A stretch of DNA of 42,484 nucleotides from Prochlorococcus sp. AG-363-B11 (GCA_003278425.1 QCFE01000013.1:1-42484), one strand, 5' to 3'. Shown: positions 33,384-41,085, numbered from the stretch's first letter. Numbers and translations are program-made. Notes: generated by a model not told the origin, from the sequence alone.

Positions 33384-33937
33384 CAATCTTTTAAATCGAA
33401 TAAAGAAGCAGAATGTTTTATGAAGAATGCTATGAATTCATTAGATAAATGATAAGTATTAATCGCATAAGTGTGAAAGGTGGTGGCCTTATTATTTGTC
33501 AATCTCTACTTTGACTTCCTTTCCTAAGAATTCAAAAACATATAGCCATTAAAATTTCTAGAAATAAGCAACATTAGCCTTTTGTCTTTAATAAAATCTG
33601 AAAGTTCTTTATCGGACGTCACAGTAGTGTGATTTGATTCTATTAAGAAAGAATTGATGCATAAATATCGACCCTTTTGGCAGCTTTAGGCTTTTAATTA
33701 AAGCGTTTAACCCTCTTTATATCCTGCTCAAATAATTTCTTGCCATCACATCTCTTTCGATCATCCTGCTGGTTGGAGTCTCTTTGCAGGAAAACCTGTT
33801 CCTTAAACGTGAAATCTTTTTTCTCAAACGAGCAATGATGGTCATAAAGACTTTTCAACTTACTATCTGTTATATCAACAGTACAAATACACGCAATGCG
33901 TGAGAACTACTACAATGAAACACTGGTAGATAACTTA
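33384..33937. other. Gap of about 550 bases, no gene seen
   Basis: No supported frame on either strand and no obvious hairpin with a T run. The following 51-residue minus-strand gene ends at 33938. Confidence 0.35.
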
Positions 33938-34093
33938 TTAGTAATTGCTGCGCACCGGAATAGTACAGATACCAAACTGCAAACACTCTAGTGTCTCATC
34001 ATTTCTTTGCTGCTTGGAAAAATTTAGTCTTTCAGAAAGTTGCTTAAGAACACTTCGAGCAGCATTTTCAACCGCCTCAGCAGACAAGGGCAT
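33938..34093 (-). CDS. 51-residue soluble microprotein
   Basis: Starts MPLSAEAVENAARSVLKQLS, an amphipathic helix, and continues SERLNFSKQQRNDETLECLQ to a short hydrophobic end with two Cys. GAGG eight bases before the ATG is a good ribosome site. A six-codon frame (MEEEFL) with its own AAAGGAG site lies just upstream. The plus-strand frame over these bases is its shadow. Function unknown. Confidence 0.5.
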   Translation of the reverse strand: MPLSAEAVENAARSVLKQLSERLNFSKQQRNDETLECLQFGICTIPVRSNY

Positions 34094-34373
34094 GATCAAG
34101 CCTCATAAAAATTCTTCTTCCATATCTACTCCTTTCAGGGTAACAATTGATAGAGAGTATTTATACTGCTTTGGCTCAACTCATCATCATGCAACTTTCC
34201 GTTGGATCTTTTCGTAAAAAATTTTTCATTCCAGGAAAACTCAAAGCGTCTAAAATATTCCTAACTTCTTCTATCACAATGGCAGAAAAATATTAACTGA
34301 CAAAAATGAGGTTGAAACTTCTTTGAATATAGAAAAGGATTAGAAAGAATCAAAGAAATCTATTTTCAATTGT

Positions 34374-34856
34374 TTAAAGGAACGAAGGATCTAGAAGTGA
34401 TGGTCGATAAGAAAGTAAAAAACGTCTTTCTTCGTTTTTAACTGCAGTAATCACATCTTCTCCAGTGTGCCAGATCCATTGTTGTTGAGGAGATCTTCCA
34501 TCAATATCAACGCTTGTTCCTACGGGAGGGCCAAAACGATGTCTTAAACCTGCCAACACTTCCGTCATATTTTCATAGTCCATTTCATAAGCAAGTTGTT
34601 TCAATCCATTCTCGTCTTCGACACGAACACGGAGTCTATTCACAGGTAACCCACTCATCTGAAAATCTCTAATTTCAAAAAGATCCCTACTTACTCCTTC
34701 TACTACAGGTTGTAGAGGCACACCAAGATGTCTCTCCACACTTGCAAGATCCATACCCCAAGACAAGCCTTCTACACAAGCATTCGCAGGCACAGGTGTC
34801 AGTTGAATACAGAACAGAAGCACAGCTAAAACAACTGGTTTAAAAAGCTTATTCAT
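34374..34856 (-). CDS. Secreted protein of unknown function
   Basis: A 160-residue protein with a signal peptide (MNKLFKPVVLAVLLFCIQLTP, quoted in part, likely cleaved after ANA near residue 26). The mature part starts CVEGLSWGMDLASVERHLGVP, which could fit a small alpha/beta envelope domain, and continues with strands, HRFGPPVG, and WIWHTGEDVITAV. The layout recalls BamE/SmpA-like repeats (short domain, GMxxxxVxxxLGxP motif), but this is only a resemblance. It is likely periplasmic. Confidence 0.6.
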   Translation of the reverse strand: MNKLFKPVVLAVLLFCIQLTPVPANACVEGLSWGMDLASVERHLGVPLQPVVEGVSRDLFEIRDFQMSGLPVNRLRVRVEDENGLKQLAYEMDYENMTEVLAGLRHRFGPPVGTSVDIDGRSPQQQWIWHTGEDVITAVKNEERRFLLSYRPSLLDPSFL

Positions 34857-35128
34857 CTCAATGTGGTTAAGTCTTTATAATTAAAAAATAGACAATACTT
34901 TTGGAAAAGCATGTCTTTTATAAGCTATCAAACTTAAAAGAATTAAAGCCTCTGCCCTCTCTAACTAAATCTTGTGAGAATCCAGCAGCTATATTATTCA
35001 CAAATTTTTCTCAAATCCTAATTCCCTGAAACCCCTGATTAAGCTGCTAGCCAATGAACAGTTAAACGCAATTCATAGGAGGGATCTAAGTGACCTCTAA
35101 AAATCTTTTCTAGCAAGCAGATTGAACT

Positions 35129-35308
35129 CTAGAAAGAACCAAGTCTCTTCTGAATTGGATCTATCAAATATGTGTATAGCGTTGCATCTGCATTAGGAGA
35201 AGTCATAACCCAATAAATAAAAGCTCCTGCAAATAAAAGGGTGATTAATTTTGGCCAGAAATTATCTGGATACTTTGGATCTGACTTGAGCGTTTTCTTC
35301 TCTTTCAT
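35129..35308 (-). CDS. 59-residue membrane protein, third of a three-gene micro-operon
   Basis: Starts MKEKKTLKSDPKYPDNFWPK; one membrane segment (about residues 19-36, LITLLFAGAFIYWVM) and a polar tail (DPIQKRLGSF). Its ATG overlaps the stop of the preceding 34-residue gene (ATGA), and GAGGAG lies upstream inside that gene, so it is coupled in translation. Function unknown. Confidence 0.65.
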   Translation of the reverse strand: MKEKKTLKSDPKYPDNFWPKLITLLFAGAFIYWVMTSPNADATLYTYLIDPIQKRLGSF

Positions 35309-35409
35309 TGACTTTTGCTCTCCTCTTTAAGCGATTCTTCAATCCAACAAATCAATATTCCTTCTATAATAAAAACTAATAAAACCATAGAAGGTTGAGC
35401 TGGGTTCAT
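35305..35409 (-). CDS. 34-residue membrane microprotein, middle of the micro-operon
   Basis: Starts MNPAQPSMVLLVFIIEGILIC, with one membrane helix (about residues 8-23), then an acidic-basic tail (EESLKEESKSQ). Its ATG follows the stop of the upstream 37-residue gene with no base between (TAAATG), and its own stop overlaps the next start. The tight packing of three frames strongly supports that all are real. Confidence 0.6.
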   Translation of the reverse strand: MNPAQPSMVLLVFIIEGILICWIEESLKEESKSQ

Positions 35410-35523
35410 TTATAGAATCGAAGAAATTAAAAATACAACTGTCCCAATTACTGCAAGAAGACCAATACCAACAAGAACAAACAAAAAATATTTTTGAACA
35501 ACCGCAGCAAAGTCATTTTCCAT
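35410..35523 (-). CDS. 37-residue membrane microprotein, first of the micro-operon
   Basis: Starts MENDFAAVVQKYF and continues as a long membrane helix (about residues 13-35, FLFVLVGIGLLAVIGTVVFLI). AGAGG lies about 12 bases upstream. It leads a chain of three abutting or overlapping genes for tiny single-pass membrane proteins of unknown function. Confidence 0.6.
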   Translation of the reverse strand: MENDFAAVVQKYFLFVLVGIGLLAVIGTVVFLISSIL

Positions 35524-35770
35524 ATCTAGATTATGCCTCTTTAGCTGCAACTTTCACAAACCAGCAAAACCCTCTCTTTCAGCAAGTTTCACCAATGGTC
35601 GCAGCTCAAATCATGCGAAACCTAATCGGAGCAAAAGGTATCAAACTTGCGATCTAATGCTCCCAAAGCAAAGAACTTTAACATTATTTCTTTGATTGAC
35701 CATATATTTTATGCAGTGACATCTACTAGGTAGTCAACTGTGATTAAATCATTAAAAAATCAATCGGCCA

Positions 35771-36043
35771 ATGATTTACATTCAGCACTGGAAATTTAAA
35801 ACTGGGTACCATGAGCAAGCTGCAAAGAAATTCCTAGAGACCCAAGCCCCATATCCCAGAGCAAAGATGCTGGGTCGTTATCACGGACCAGGGTCTTTAG
35901 AAGGCTGGATACTAGTAGATACTGACGATCCAACAGCTCTATATGAGCATGTAGCTGATTGGGGCGAATTTATGGAGTGGGAAACAACTCCAGTATTTAC
36001 AGACGAGCAAGCTGGTCCCATTATTGCGAAAATATATGGCTAG
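35771..36043 (+). CDS. DUF3303 protein
   Basis: A 90-residue soluble protein: IYIQHWKFKTGYHEQAAKKF (2-21), LGRYHGPGSLEGWILVDTDD (34-53), ADWGEFMEWETTPV (62-75). This is the clear DUF3303 pattern (GRWH, EGxxLVxTDD, W...PV), a ferredoxin-like dimeric barrel family found in cyanobacteria. No catalytic role is known. Confidence 0.78.
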   Translation: MIYIQHWKFKTGYHEQAAKKFLETQAPYPRAKMLGRYHGPGSLEGWILVDTDDPTALYEHVADWGEFMEWETTPVFTDEQAGPIIAKIYG

Positions 36044-36915
36044 TTACTAGGTCGTAGCAATAAAGGTTTCTTGGCAACGCTGACAATATTATTCCTGAGA
36101 CAAGCAAGAGTTGATTCCGTTTCTATACCAGATTATTCAGTCATTTATTTAAGTGTTCTGCCTTCTATTCGGTAAATACAAGTTAAAGAATATAGAACAC
36201 CTATTAGGGAAAATCCAAGTCCAATAGGTATCAAAAGTCTTTACATTCCAAACTTTTCTTCTTTAATTGTCAGTTAATTACAAAAATGAAAGGAAGGGGT
36301 CTGCAATCCAATTCCTTTATACGTGAGGAACCTGCATCCAACCCCTCATCACCTCACAATAGCCCTAATTAAACGCTGTAAATAGTTTCTGACAATGATT
36401 TATTCAGTAACTATCTTGAAATATCAATAGAAATAGATCCAAAGTTTACTGAAGCATATAAATATCAAGGGAATTTAAGGGAGAAAAGAGGAAAAGATGT
36501 TGCCTTAGCAACATCCCTAAAGTTCTCATTTCAAGAATGAGCCTTCAACTACTTGAGTAATATTTCCATAGCCTTTTAACAAAAAAGGCTGCTATCTAGT
36601 TTGAGTTTACATTGGCAAGATGGTATGAAAACGATCCTAAAAAATCTTCAGGCTAATCCAAACAAAGTTTGTGAGGCTTTCTGGCAATAATTCTCTTATC
36701 TTGAGACAGTAAAAGCAGGTGTTTCTAGGATTCGAACGCCAAAAACTAACATCATACCTCGAAGTCTATTGCTATAGATGACATTTTTTGCAAGCTAAAA
36801 ATAAGCCAGCGCGTAATTCATATCTCTTTTTATGATAGGGATATAAGGGATTTCTCTTGAGAAGGACTCGAACTCTTTGGACCATTTATCCATCAGATAA
36901 AAACATTTGATAAGT
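36044..36915. other. Gap of about 870 bases with a TPR-like remnant
   Basis: The only protein-like piece is a single-repeat TPR fragment at 36382-36540, listed separately. AGCCTTTT and AAAAGGCT around 36576-36596 form a hairpin without a T run. Two short stretches near 36728 and 36862 resemble tRNA T-arms on the minus strand (TTCGAAT and TTCGAGT), but their stems do not pair and no rest of a tRNA is visible. Confidence 0.4.
36382..36540 (+). pseudogene. Fragment of a tetratricopeptide-repeat protein
   Basis: The frame between stops encodes EIDPKFTEAYKYQGNLREKR, the typical second helix and turn of a TPR unit (DPxxxxAYxxxGxxxxxxG). It has no ATG, GTG or TTG in a useful place and ends after one repeat. 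It is best read as the leftover of a larger gene. Confidence 0.45.
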
Positions 36916-38208
36916 ATGACTAAATTACGCCCTCTCCCAACTACTGGTGCCCTAACTGGAATTCTCGAGGCTCTAGCTTTTTTCCGCGATCCTAGCTTCG
37001 CCAAAAGGCGATTTGATCGTCTTGGGAATGTTTTTGAGACATCAATGCTTGGCCAGCAAATGGTGTTCATTCAGGGGAATAAAGCTATTACTGATTTGTT
37101 ATCACAACCAGAGGCAATTGAAGGCTGGTGGCCGGAGAGTATACAGCAACTATTAGGTAGCCATTCACTCGCAAACCGCAATGGAATAGCTCATAAAGCA
37201 AGGAGAAGGGTAGTAGCCCAGTTATTCTCATCTTCGGCACTTCAACGCTATAGTCCTGGGATTATCAAATTAATTGATGAGCTCGGCGAAGAACTAAGAA
37301 CTGCAAAAGCACCTCTCCCTTTAGCCGATCAAATGCGACGTTTCGCTTTTTCCGTTATCGCTAAAACTGTACTTGGACTGGAGGGCAATGATCAAGACAA
37401 GTTATTTTCTGATTTCGAGATCTGGACCAAGGCTCTCTTCTCAATCCCAATTGCTCTTCCAGGAAGTCCCTTTGCTAGCGCTCTCAAAGCAAGAAAACGT
37501 TTACTTGAAAAACTTCAACGAATACTTAGCCAACCTATCAATGGCAAAGGTGGCTTGGATTTATTAGCAGGGGGGATTGATGAAGCAGGCATTTCTTTCG
37601 CAGATGAGGATTTGGGAGAACAACTACTTCTACTATTATTCGCTGGATATGAAACTACAGCTTCTGCGTTGAGCTGTCTAATGCGAGAATCTCTTCTCAA
37701 TCCACAAATAGAAACATGGCTTCGTGAAGAAATAGATACTCTGGACTGGCCTCCAACCCCTAATCAAGCCGCTACAGTCTACGACCCAACCAATGCTCCA
37801 AGACTAGATGCCCTCGTAAAGGAAGTAATGCGATTCACTCCACCAGTAGGTGGTTTTTTTCGCCGCACTAAGCAACCTTTGATCTTAGATGGCATTGTCG
37901 TGCCTAATAATCGTGTAGTGCAAGTAGCTTTAATTGCTTCTAACCGTCATGGGATTGGTGATCTAGATATCTTTCGACCACAACGTCACCTAGAGAATGA
38001 ATCTTCTTTAAGACTGATAGCTTTCGGTGGAGGCGAGCGTGTATGCCTTGGCAAATCGTTAGCTGAACTTGAAATCAGACTGATGGTAGTCGGATTATTT
38101 CGTAAATTACAACTTGAAGCTATACCCGATCAAGACTTCACCCTGCGACAGATTCCCAGTCCATCTCCCCGTGATGGCTTATTAGTAAAGGTAAAAATGA
38201 ACAAGTAG
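36916..38208 (+). CDS. Cytochrome P450 (CYP120-like)
   Basis: A 430-residue heme monooxygenase. The I-helix oxygen-binding motif is AGYETT (243-248), the K-helix ExxR is EVMR (303-306), and the heme-ligand loop FGGGERVCLG (370-379) holds the axial Cys377. The PERF-like region reads FRPQRH. No N-terminal membrane anchor, so it is a soluble bacterial type. The layout is closest to what I know of cyanobacterial CYP120, which oxidises retinoids; the substrate here is not known. The start chosen is ATG 36916; a TTG at 36907 is also in frame. No dedicated ferredoxin or reductase gene is adjacent. Confidence 0.93.
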   Translation: MTKLRPLPTTGALTGILEALAFFRDPSFAKRRFDRLGNVFETSMLGQQMVFIQGNKAITDLLSQPEAIEGWWPESIQQLLGSHSLANRNGIAHKARRRVVAQLFSSSALQRYSPGIIKLIDELGEELRTAKAPLPLADQMRRFAFSVIAKTVLGLEGNDQDKLFSDFEIWTKALFSIPIALPGSPFASALKARKRLLEKLQRILSQPINGKGGLDLLAGGIDEAGISFADEDLGEQLLLLLFAGYETTASALSCLMRESLLNPQIETWLREEIDTLDWPPTPNQAATVYDPTNAPRLDALVKEVMRFTPPVGGFFRRTKQPLILDGIVVPNNRVVQVALIASNRHGIGDLDIFRPQRHLENESSLRLIAFGGGERVCLGKSLAELEIRLMVVGLFRKLQLEAIPDQDFTLRQIPSPSPRDGLLVKVKMNK

Positions 38209-38412
38209 ACAGAAAGCGTGCTATGTCCTTTAAAGCCCCCTACAAGTTTATGATCACTGGTCCTTGAAGCGCGGGCTACGTTTTCTGCGAACTATAGAAA
38301 TTTACTCAAACTTTCTATCATTTTTATATCTTTATTTTTTTAGGATCTAGTTGTTTTTAGACGTAAGCGTCAAACTTCTCTATTCTCAGACCGTATCAAC
38401 TGAAAATCTAAC

Positions 38413-38428
38413 TGTGAGTAATCTCACA
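38413..38428 (+). promoter_or_regulatory. CRP-type operator, copy 1
   Basis: TGTGAGTAATCTCACA has two perfect half-sites of the CRP consensus TGTGA-N6-TCACA. It starts 111 bases before the ATG of the peptide gene at 38524. If the GATAGT at 38472 is the -10 element, the site centre is about 60 bases upstream of transcription, as for class I activation; this is inference. Confidence 0.75.
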
Positions 38429-38488
38429 ATCCCCATTGAAGTGAATCAATACGTCTTTGATTAATTCAAGAGATAGTTAAGACATCGC

Positions 38489-38505
38489 AGGGATCTATCA
38501 TCCCT
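38489..38505 (+). other. 5'UTR hairpin, copy 1
   Basis: AGGGAT (38489-38494) pairs with ATCCCT (38500-38505) around a 5-base loop, ending 18 bases before the start codon. The same hairpin recurs in copies 2 and 3 with a 6-base loop and, in copy 2, a changed pair. Confidence 0.6.
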
Positions 38506-38523
38506 CACAAACTTCTCAAACCA

Positions 38524-38781
38524 ATGAACTTCTCGAAATCAAAAAGCAACACCTACGACGAAGAACTTCAATTGGAAGAACTCCATACTATGAATGGTGG
38601 GGGTTTCTTTTCCAAACAATTCGATTTAATAACTGATTACTGGCTTGGTGATGTAATTAGTAATATCACTCATAGCAATCGCAGAATAAAAGAACAGACT
38701 GGTAATGGAGCAGGCTCAGCAAACGTTGTACAAGGACCTGATGGAAAGGGTTGTACTGAACGCAGATTGAACAACAGATAA
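38524..38781 (+). CDS. Double-glycine leader peptide 1 (85 residues)
   Basis: A short precursor peptide. Residues 1-26 form a leader with the pattern LQLEELHTMNGG (15-26), the ELxLxxLxxxxGG arrangement cut by C39-type peptidase transporters. The 59-residue remainder begins GFFSKQFDLITDYW, is rich in Asn, Gly, Ser and Arg, and holds a single Cys near its end, which argues against a lanthipeptide. Expected fate is secretion after leader removal; the exporter is not in the window. It shares its control region with the two peptides at 40069 and 41182, and is followed by a terminator. Confidence 0.75.
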   Translation: MNFSKSKSNTYDEELQLEELHTMNGGGFFSKQFDLITDYWLGDVISNITHSNRRIKEQTGNGAGSANVVQGPDGKGCTERRLNNR

Positions 38782-38805
38782 AACCCTAATCAATATTAAA
38801 TTTAT

Positions 38806-38828
38806 AAGCCCCTCAACTGGGGCTTTTT
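38806..38828 (+). terminator. Rho-independent terminator of peptide gene 1
   Basis: AAGCCCC (38806-38812) pairs with GGGGCTT (38819-38825) around a 6-base loop, followed by a T run to 38828. It lies 24 bases past the stop, so the peptide gene is transcribed alone. Confidence 0.88.
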
Positions 38829-38973
38829 AGGGGCTATTTAGAAGAGATTACTACCTTCATTAATTCTTTAATTAACGAATCTGCAAAAAGATAAAGTACT
38901 TACTTCGTAAAGTTGGAAAAAGTTTTATACATATAACACTGTTCTCAATGGCGAGGGTGATATACAAGAAATC

Positions 38974-39675
38974 TCAACAAGAAGATTCTTCAAAATATAA
39001 GCCTTGTTTATTTAAATAATTCAAATCTACTATTTTTAGTCTCTTATTTTCTTCTTGAATTATTCCACGAGCTATTAGCTTTGTTAAAGTTCTAGATGTT
39101 GTTTCTCGTGAGAGGTTTGAAATCAAACCTAATTCAAATTGAGACAATGAAGGGATTAAGCTAGTGGGACTAGATTGTATAGAACTTTTACAAGCTAAGT
39201 ACGCTAAAGTATTTAATAAACGCACTGTTGCATTGCTTGATTGAATTGCAAATCTCTGATTTAAATCACGCAAGCGGCTAGCTTCTAGCTTAAACAACTC
39301 AAAAGAAAAAATAGGTTGCCTTTTAAGCAATTGTTTTATTGGTTCTAATCTAAGTTTCAATACACTTCCAGAAGTTAAAGCTACAACATCTGCAGATCTT
39401 GAGCAGTTTTTAATGAGAGACATTTCTCCAAATACATCCCCTATGCCTAAAACTGACATTATCACTTCATCACCATCAGAAGTGTAACGACGAACTTTCG
39501 AAATACCTGAGCAAATTATAAAAATAGATTCATCCCAATCTTGCTCCATTATGAACTGTTGACTAATTTCATACTTAGATAGTATATGACGGTACAAGAG
39601 TTGATCACACTGATCAATAGTTAAATTAGAAAATAGTTTGATTGACTTAAGATCTTGAGCTGTAAATTCTTTCAT
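38974..39675 (-). CDS. CRP/FNR-family transcription regulator
   Basis: A 233-residue regulator. Residues 10-125 form a cyclic-nucleotide-binding domain; FGEMSLIKNCSRSADV (82-97) keeps the Glu and the Arg-Ser pair that hold the phosphate of cAMP in CRP. After the dimer helix (about 125-150) is a winged HTH with SQFELGLISNLSRETTSRTL (178-197). The recognition helix SRETTSR is like that of E. coli CRP (SRETVGR), whose Arg-Glu-xxx-Arg read TGTGA. No FNR-type Cys cluster is seen at the N-terminus. Three TGTGA-N6-TCA(C/A)A sites lie within 2 kb, one per GG-peptide gene, so these are its likely targets. The start is ATG 39675; a TTG four codons upstream is less likely. Confidence 0.88.
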   Translation of the reverse strand: MKEFTAQDLKSIKLFSNLTIDQCDQLLYRHILSKYEISQQFIMEQDWDESIFIICSGISKVRRYTSDGDEVIMSVLGIGDVFGEMSLIKNCSRSADVVALTSGSVLKLRLEPIKQLLKRQPIFSFELFKLEASRLRDLNQRFAIQSSNATVRLLNTLAYLACKSSIQSSPTSLIPSLSQFELGLISNLSRETTSRTLTKLIARGIIQEENKRLKIVDLNYLNKQGLYFEESSC

Positions 39676-39847
39676 GGTTAAATACAAATCATACGCAGTG
39701 GTAGTTTTTTTTACTTAGCATATAAATATAAGAGCGAATAAAGTTAAATTATACACTAAAAATTTGCTCTTATATTAGTAAATTAAATTTTCTTTTATAT
39801 TTACGAGGACTGCACTTTCAGAGAAGCACAGAGATTTAACAAACCTT
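39676..39847. other. Upstream region of the regulator gene with a 10-bp inverted repeat
   Basis: ATATAAGAGC (39726-39735) and GCTCTTATAT (39766-39775) are exact complements 30 bases apart, about 50 bases upstream of the regulator's ATG. They may form a hairpin in its leader RNA or a binding site. No TGTGA-type box was found close to this start. No gene lies here. Confidence 0.5.
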
Positions 39848-39956
39848 ACTCAAACTTTCTCTCTCTTATTTCTCTTTACTGTTTAGGTTCTACTTATTTT
39901 TAGCAATCCGAATCAAACGTCTCTAATCTCAGAACTATAGTAAATAAATATATAGC

Positions 39957-39972
39957 TGTGACTAATCTCAAA
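39957..39972 (+). promoter_or_regulatory. CRP-type operator, copy 2 (one half-site imperfect)
   Basis: TGTGACTAATCTCAAA: the left half is perfect and the right half has A instead of C at one position (TCAAA). It starts 112 bases before the ATG at 40069 and 282 bases from the divergent regulator start. Confidence 0.65.
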
Positions 39973-40032
39973 ATCACCATTGAAGTAAATCAATAAATCT
40001 TTGATTAATTTAAGAGATGGCTAAGGCATCGC

Positions 40033-40050
40033 AGGGATCTATACATCTCT
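40033..40050 (+). other. 5'UTR hairpin, copy 2, with G-U replacing a G-C pair
   Basis: AGGGAT (40033-40038) pairs with ATCTCT (40045-40050) around a 6-base loop. Relative to the other copies one C has become T, which still pairs as G-U, so the stem is retained despite the change. Confidence 0.55.
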
Positions 40051-40068
40051 CACAACCTTATTCAAACA

Positions 40069-40167
40069 ATGAATAACTCTGAACTAACTCTTGATCAACT
40101 AGCTGAAATCAATGGTGGTGATCCAACTATCGTAATAGAGGAAGTTATCACTACCCATATAGGATAA
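40069..40167 (+). CDS. Double-glycine leader peptide 2 (32 residues)
   Basis: Leader MNNSELTLDQLAEINGG (1-17) shares its first eleven residues exactly with peptide 3. The core after GG is only 15 residues, DPTIVIEEVITTHIG, acidic and beta-branched, with no Cys. The gene is far below normal size limits for gene calling, but the shared leader and the duplicated control region support it. Probable secreted signalling or antagonistic peptide; the actual role is unknown. Confidence 0.72.
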   Translation: MNNSELTLDQLAEINGGDPTIVIEEVITTHIG

Positions 40168-40310
40168 AAGAATTTTCCAGAAGCTAAAAGAAGAGATGAT
40201 TTTCAAAAGGGAAGATCCTAATTTGTATTCCAAGTTGCAATTCTTTGTGACGCAGGAACTCATTTGTTGATTACATCAATACTTTTAAAGGTATTAACAC
40301 CTCAATTCTT

Positions 40311-40448
40311 GTGATGATTTTAGTCGTTGCTATCAATACGGTTCTTCTTAACTTCTTTGTAAGAAAAATGCTTAGCCAAGCAGTAGCAGAGAACAAAAAA
40401 GGAAGCTTCAACAGGAGACGATCGATCGGCTATCTCCTAAGAAGCTAG
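40311..40448 (+). CDS. Possible 45-residue membrane microprotein
   Basis: From GTG at 40311 (or ATG 40314): a hydrophobic helix (ILVVAINTVLLNFFV, about residues 3-17) then a basic tail (ENKKGSFNRRRSIGYLLRS). The frame is open upstream without a start to 40239, so it may be a truncated longer protein. It lies between peptide genes 2 and 3 on the same strand, where an accessory or self-protection protein would be expected, but nothing proves that role. Confidence 0.4.
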   Translation: MMILVVAINTVLLNFFVRKMLSQAVAENKKGSFNRRRSIGYLLRS

Positions 40449-40649
40449 AGAGCTTAAATGAGTATTCACAATCCGGGGAAAGAAAGGATTAGGGTTGGAA
40501 CTTCCCTATTAAATGCATCCTTACAGGTTTACAAATTGCTGCTATTGCTATTGTCGAGATACTTAAAACTATACCGTATGAGCAATTGCAGCCTTATAAT
40601 GGTTGGCATTAACTTTTGGTATTAAGAGAATGTATGAGGATCAATAACC

Positions 40650-40817
40650 ATGCCACGACTACCTAACTGGCGTTATATGTCACTACGGACTAAACGTCTT
40701 ATACTTCTTCCTGTAATAGCATTTGCAGTGTTGGGTTTAATTAGAGCTTATACGCCAATAATTACTCTTGGTTTAGTTGTTTGGTTCTTATATAGATGGA
40801 CTCAAGAGAGAAGGTAA
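40650..40817 (+). CDS. 55-residue membrane protein between peptide genes 2 and 3
   Basis: Starts MPRLPNWRYMSLRTKRLI: a basic N-terminus, then two short hydrophobic segments (about 17-30 and 35-48) separated by RAYTP, ending WTQERR. AGGA lies about 9 bases before the ATG. Size, charge and location beside secreted-peptide genes resemble bacteriocin immunity proteins, but this is only an analogy. No family recognised. Confidence 0.55.
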   Translation: MPRLPNWRYMSLRTKRLILLPVIAFAVLGLIRAYTPIITLGLVVWFLYRWTQERR

Positions 40818-41069
40818 GTCAAAAGTTGATTTAATTAAGCAGAGATTAATAACTTCTGAAATCCTTTAAACTATTTCATTGGATTAGTTCCCATCTAGAA
40901 TCAACCCAACTGTTTTATTGGCCAAGAGCATTTCTTTATTCCATCACCCCCAAAATGGTTGGCTTCTTTTCTCATGATCAATAAATTAAATGGGTGTTCT
41001 CGATCTCCTCTTCTCAAAGCAAGAAGATGATCAACAAACATGTAGTTCTATATCCAGTAAAGATTTGGC

Positions 41070-41085
41070 TGTGACTAATCTCACA
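41070..41085 (+). promoter_or_regulatory. CRP-type operator, copy 3
   Basis: TGTGACTAATCTCACA: both half-sites match the CRP consensus perfectly. It starts 112 bases before the ATG at 41182. Similarity with copies 1 and 2 begins just before this box; the sequence further upstream is different, so the box and the following 112 bases are the minimal shared unit. Confidence 0.78.

Larger units (their letters stand above)
38304..38523 (+). promoter_or_regulatory. Control region copy 1 for a GG-leader peptide gene
   Basis: This 220-base block aligns with 39848-40068 over its whole length with almost no gaps: ACTCAAACTTTCT lies exactly 109 bases before the CRP-type box in both. The last 111 bases also align with 41070-41181. 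It contains the operator at 38413 and the hairpin at 38489. Conservation of non-coding sequence to this degree marks it as the functional unit that was duplicated. Confidence 0.8.
39848..40068 (+). promoter_or_regulatory. Control region copy 2 for a GG-leader peptide gene
   Basis: Aligned with copy 1 (38304-38523) along its full 221 bases, with the CRP-type box again 109 bases from the left edge and 112 bases from the ATG. The one-base length difference falls in the hairpin loop. Confidence 0.8.

Noticed and set aside
33945-34217. 90-codon plus-strand frame
   Set aside because: It is antisense to the 51-residue minus-strand gene, which has a good ribosome site and a more protein-like sequence.
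36722-36885. Two tRNA T-arm-like stretches on the minus strand (TTCGAAT and TTCGAGT cores)
   Set aside because: The T stems do not pair and no acceptor, anticodon or D arm can be built around them. They could be decayed tRNA ends, but the evidence is too thin for a feature.
36916-38208. Cytochrome P450 as a tailoring enzyme of the GG peptides
   Set aside because: It is close to peptide gene 1 but has its own start and about 300 bases of spacer, and it looks like a CYP120-type enzyme. Nothing ties it to the peptides.
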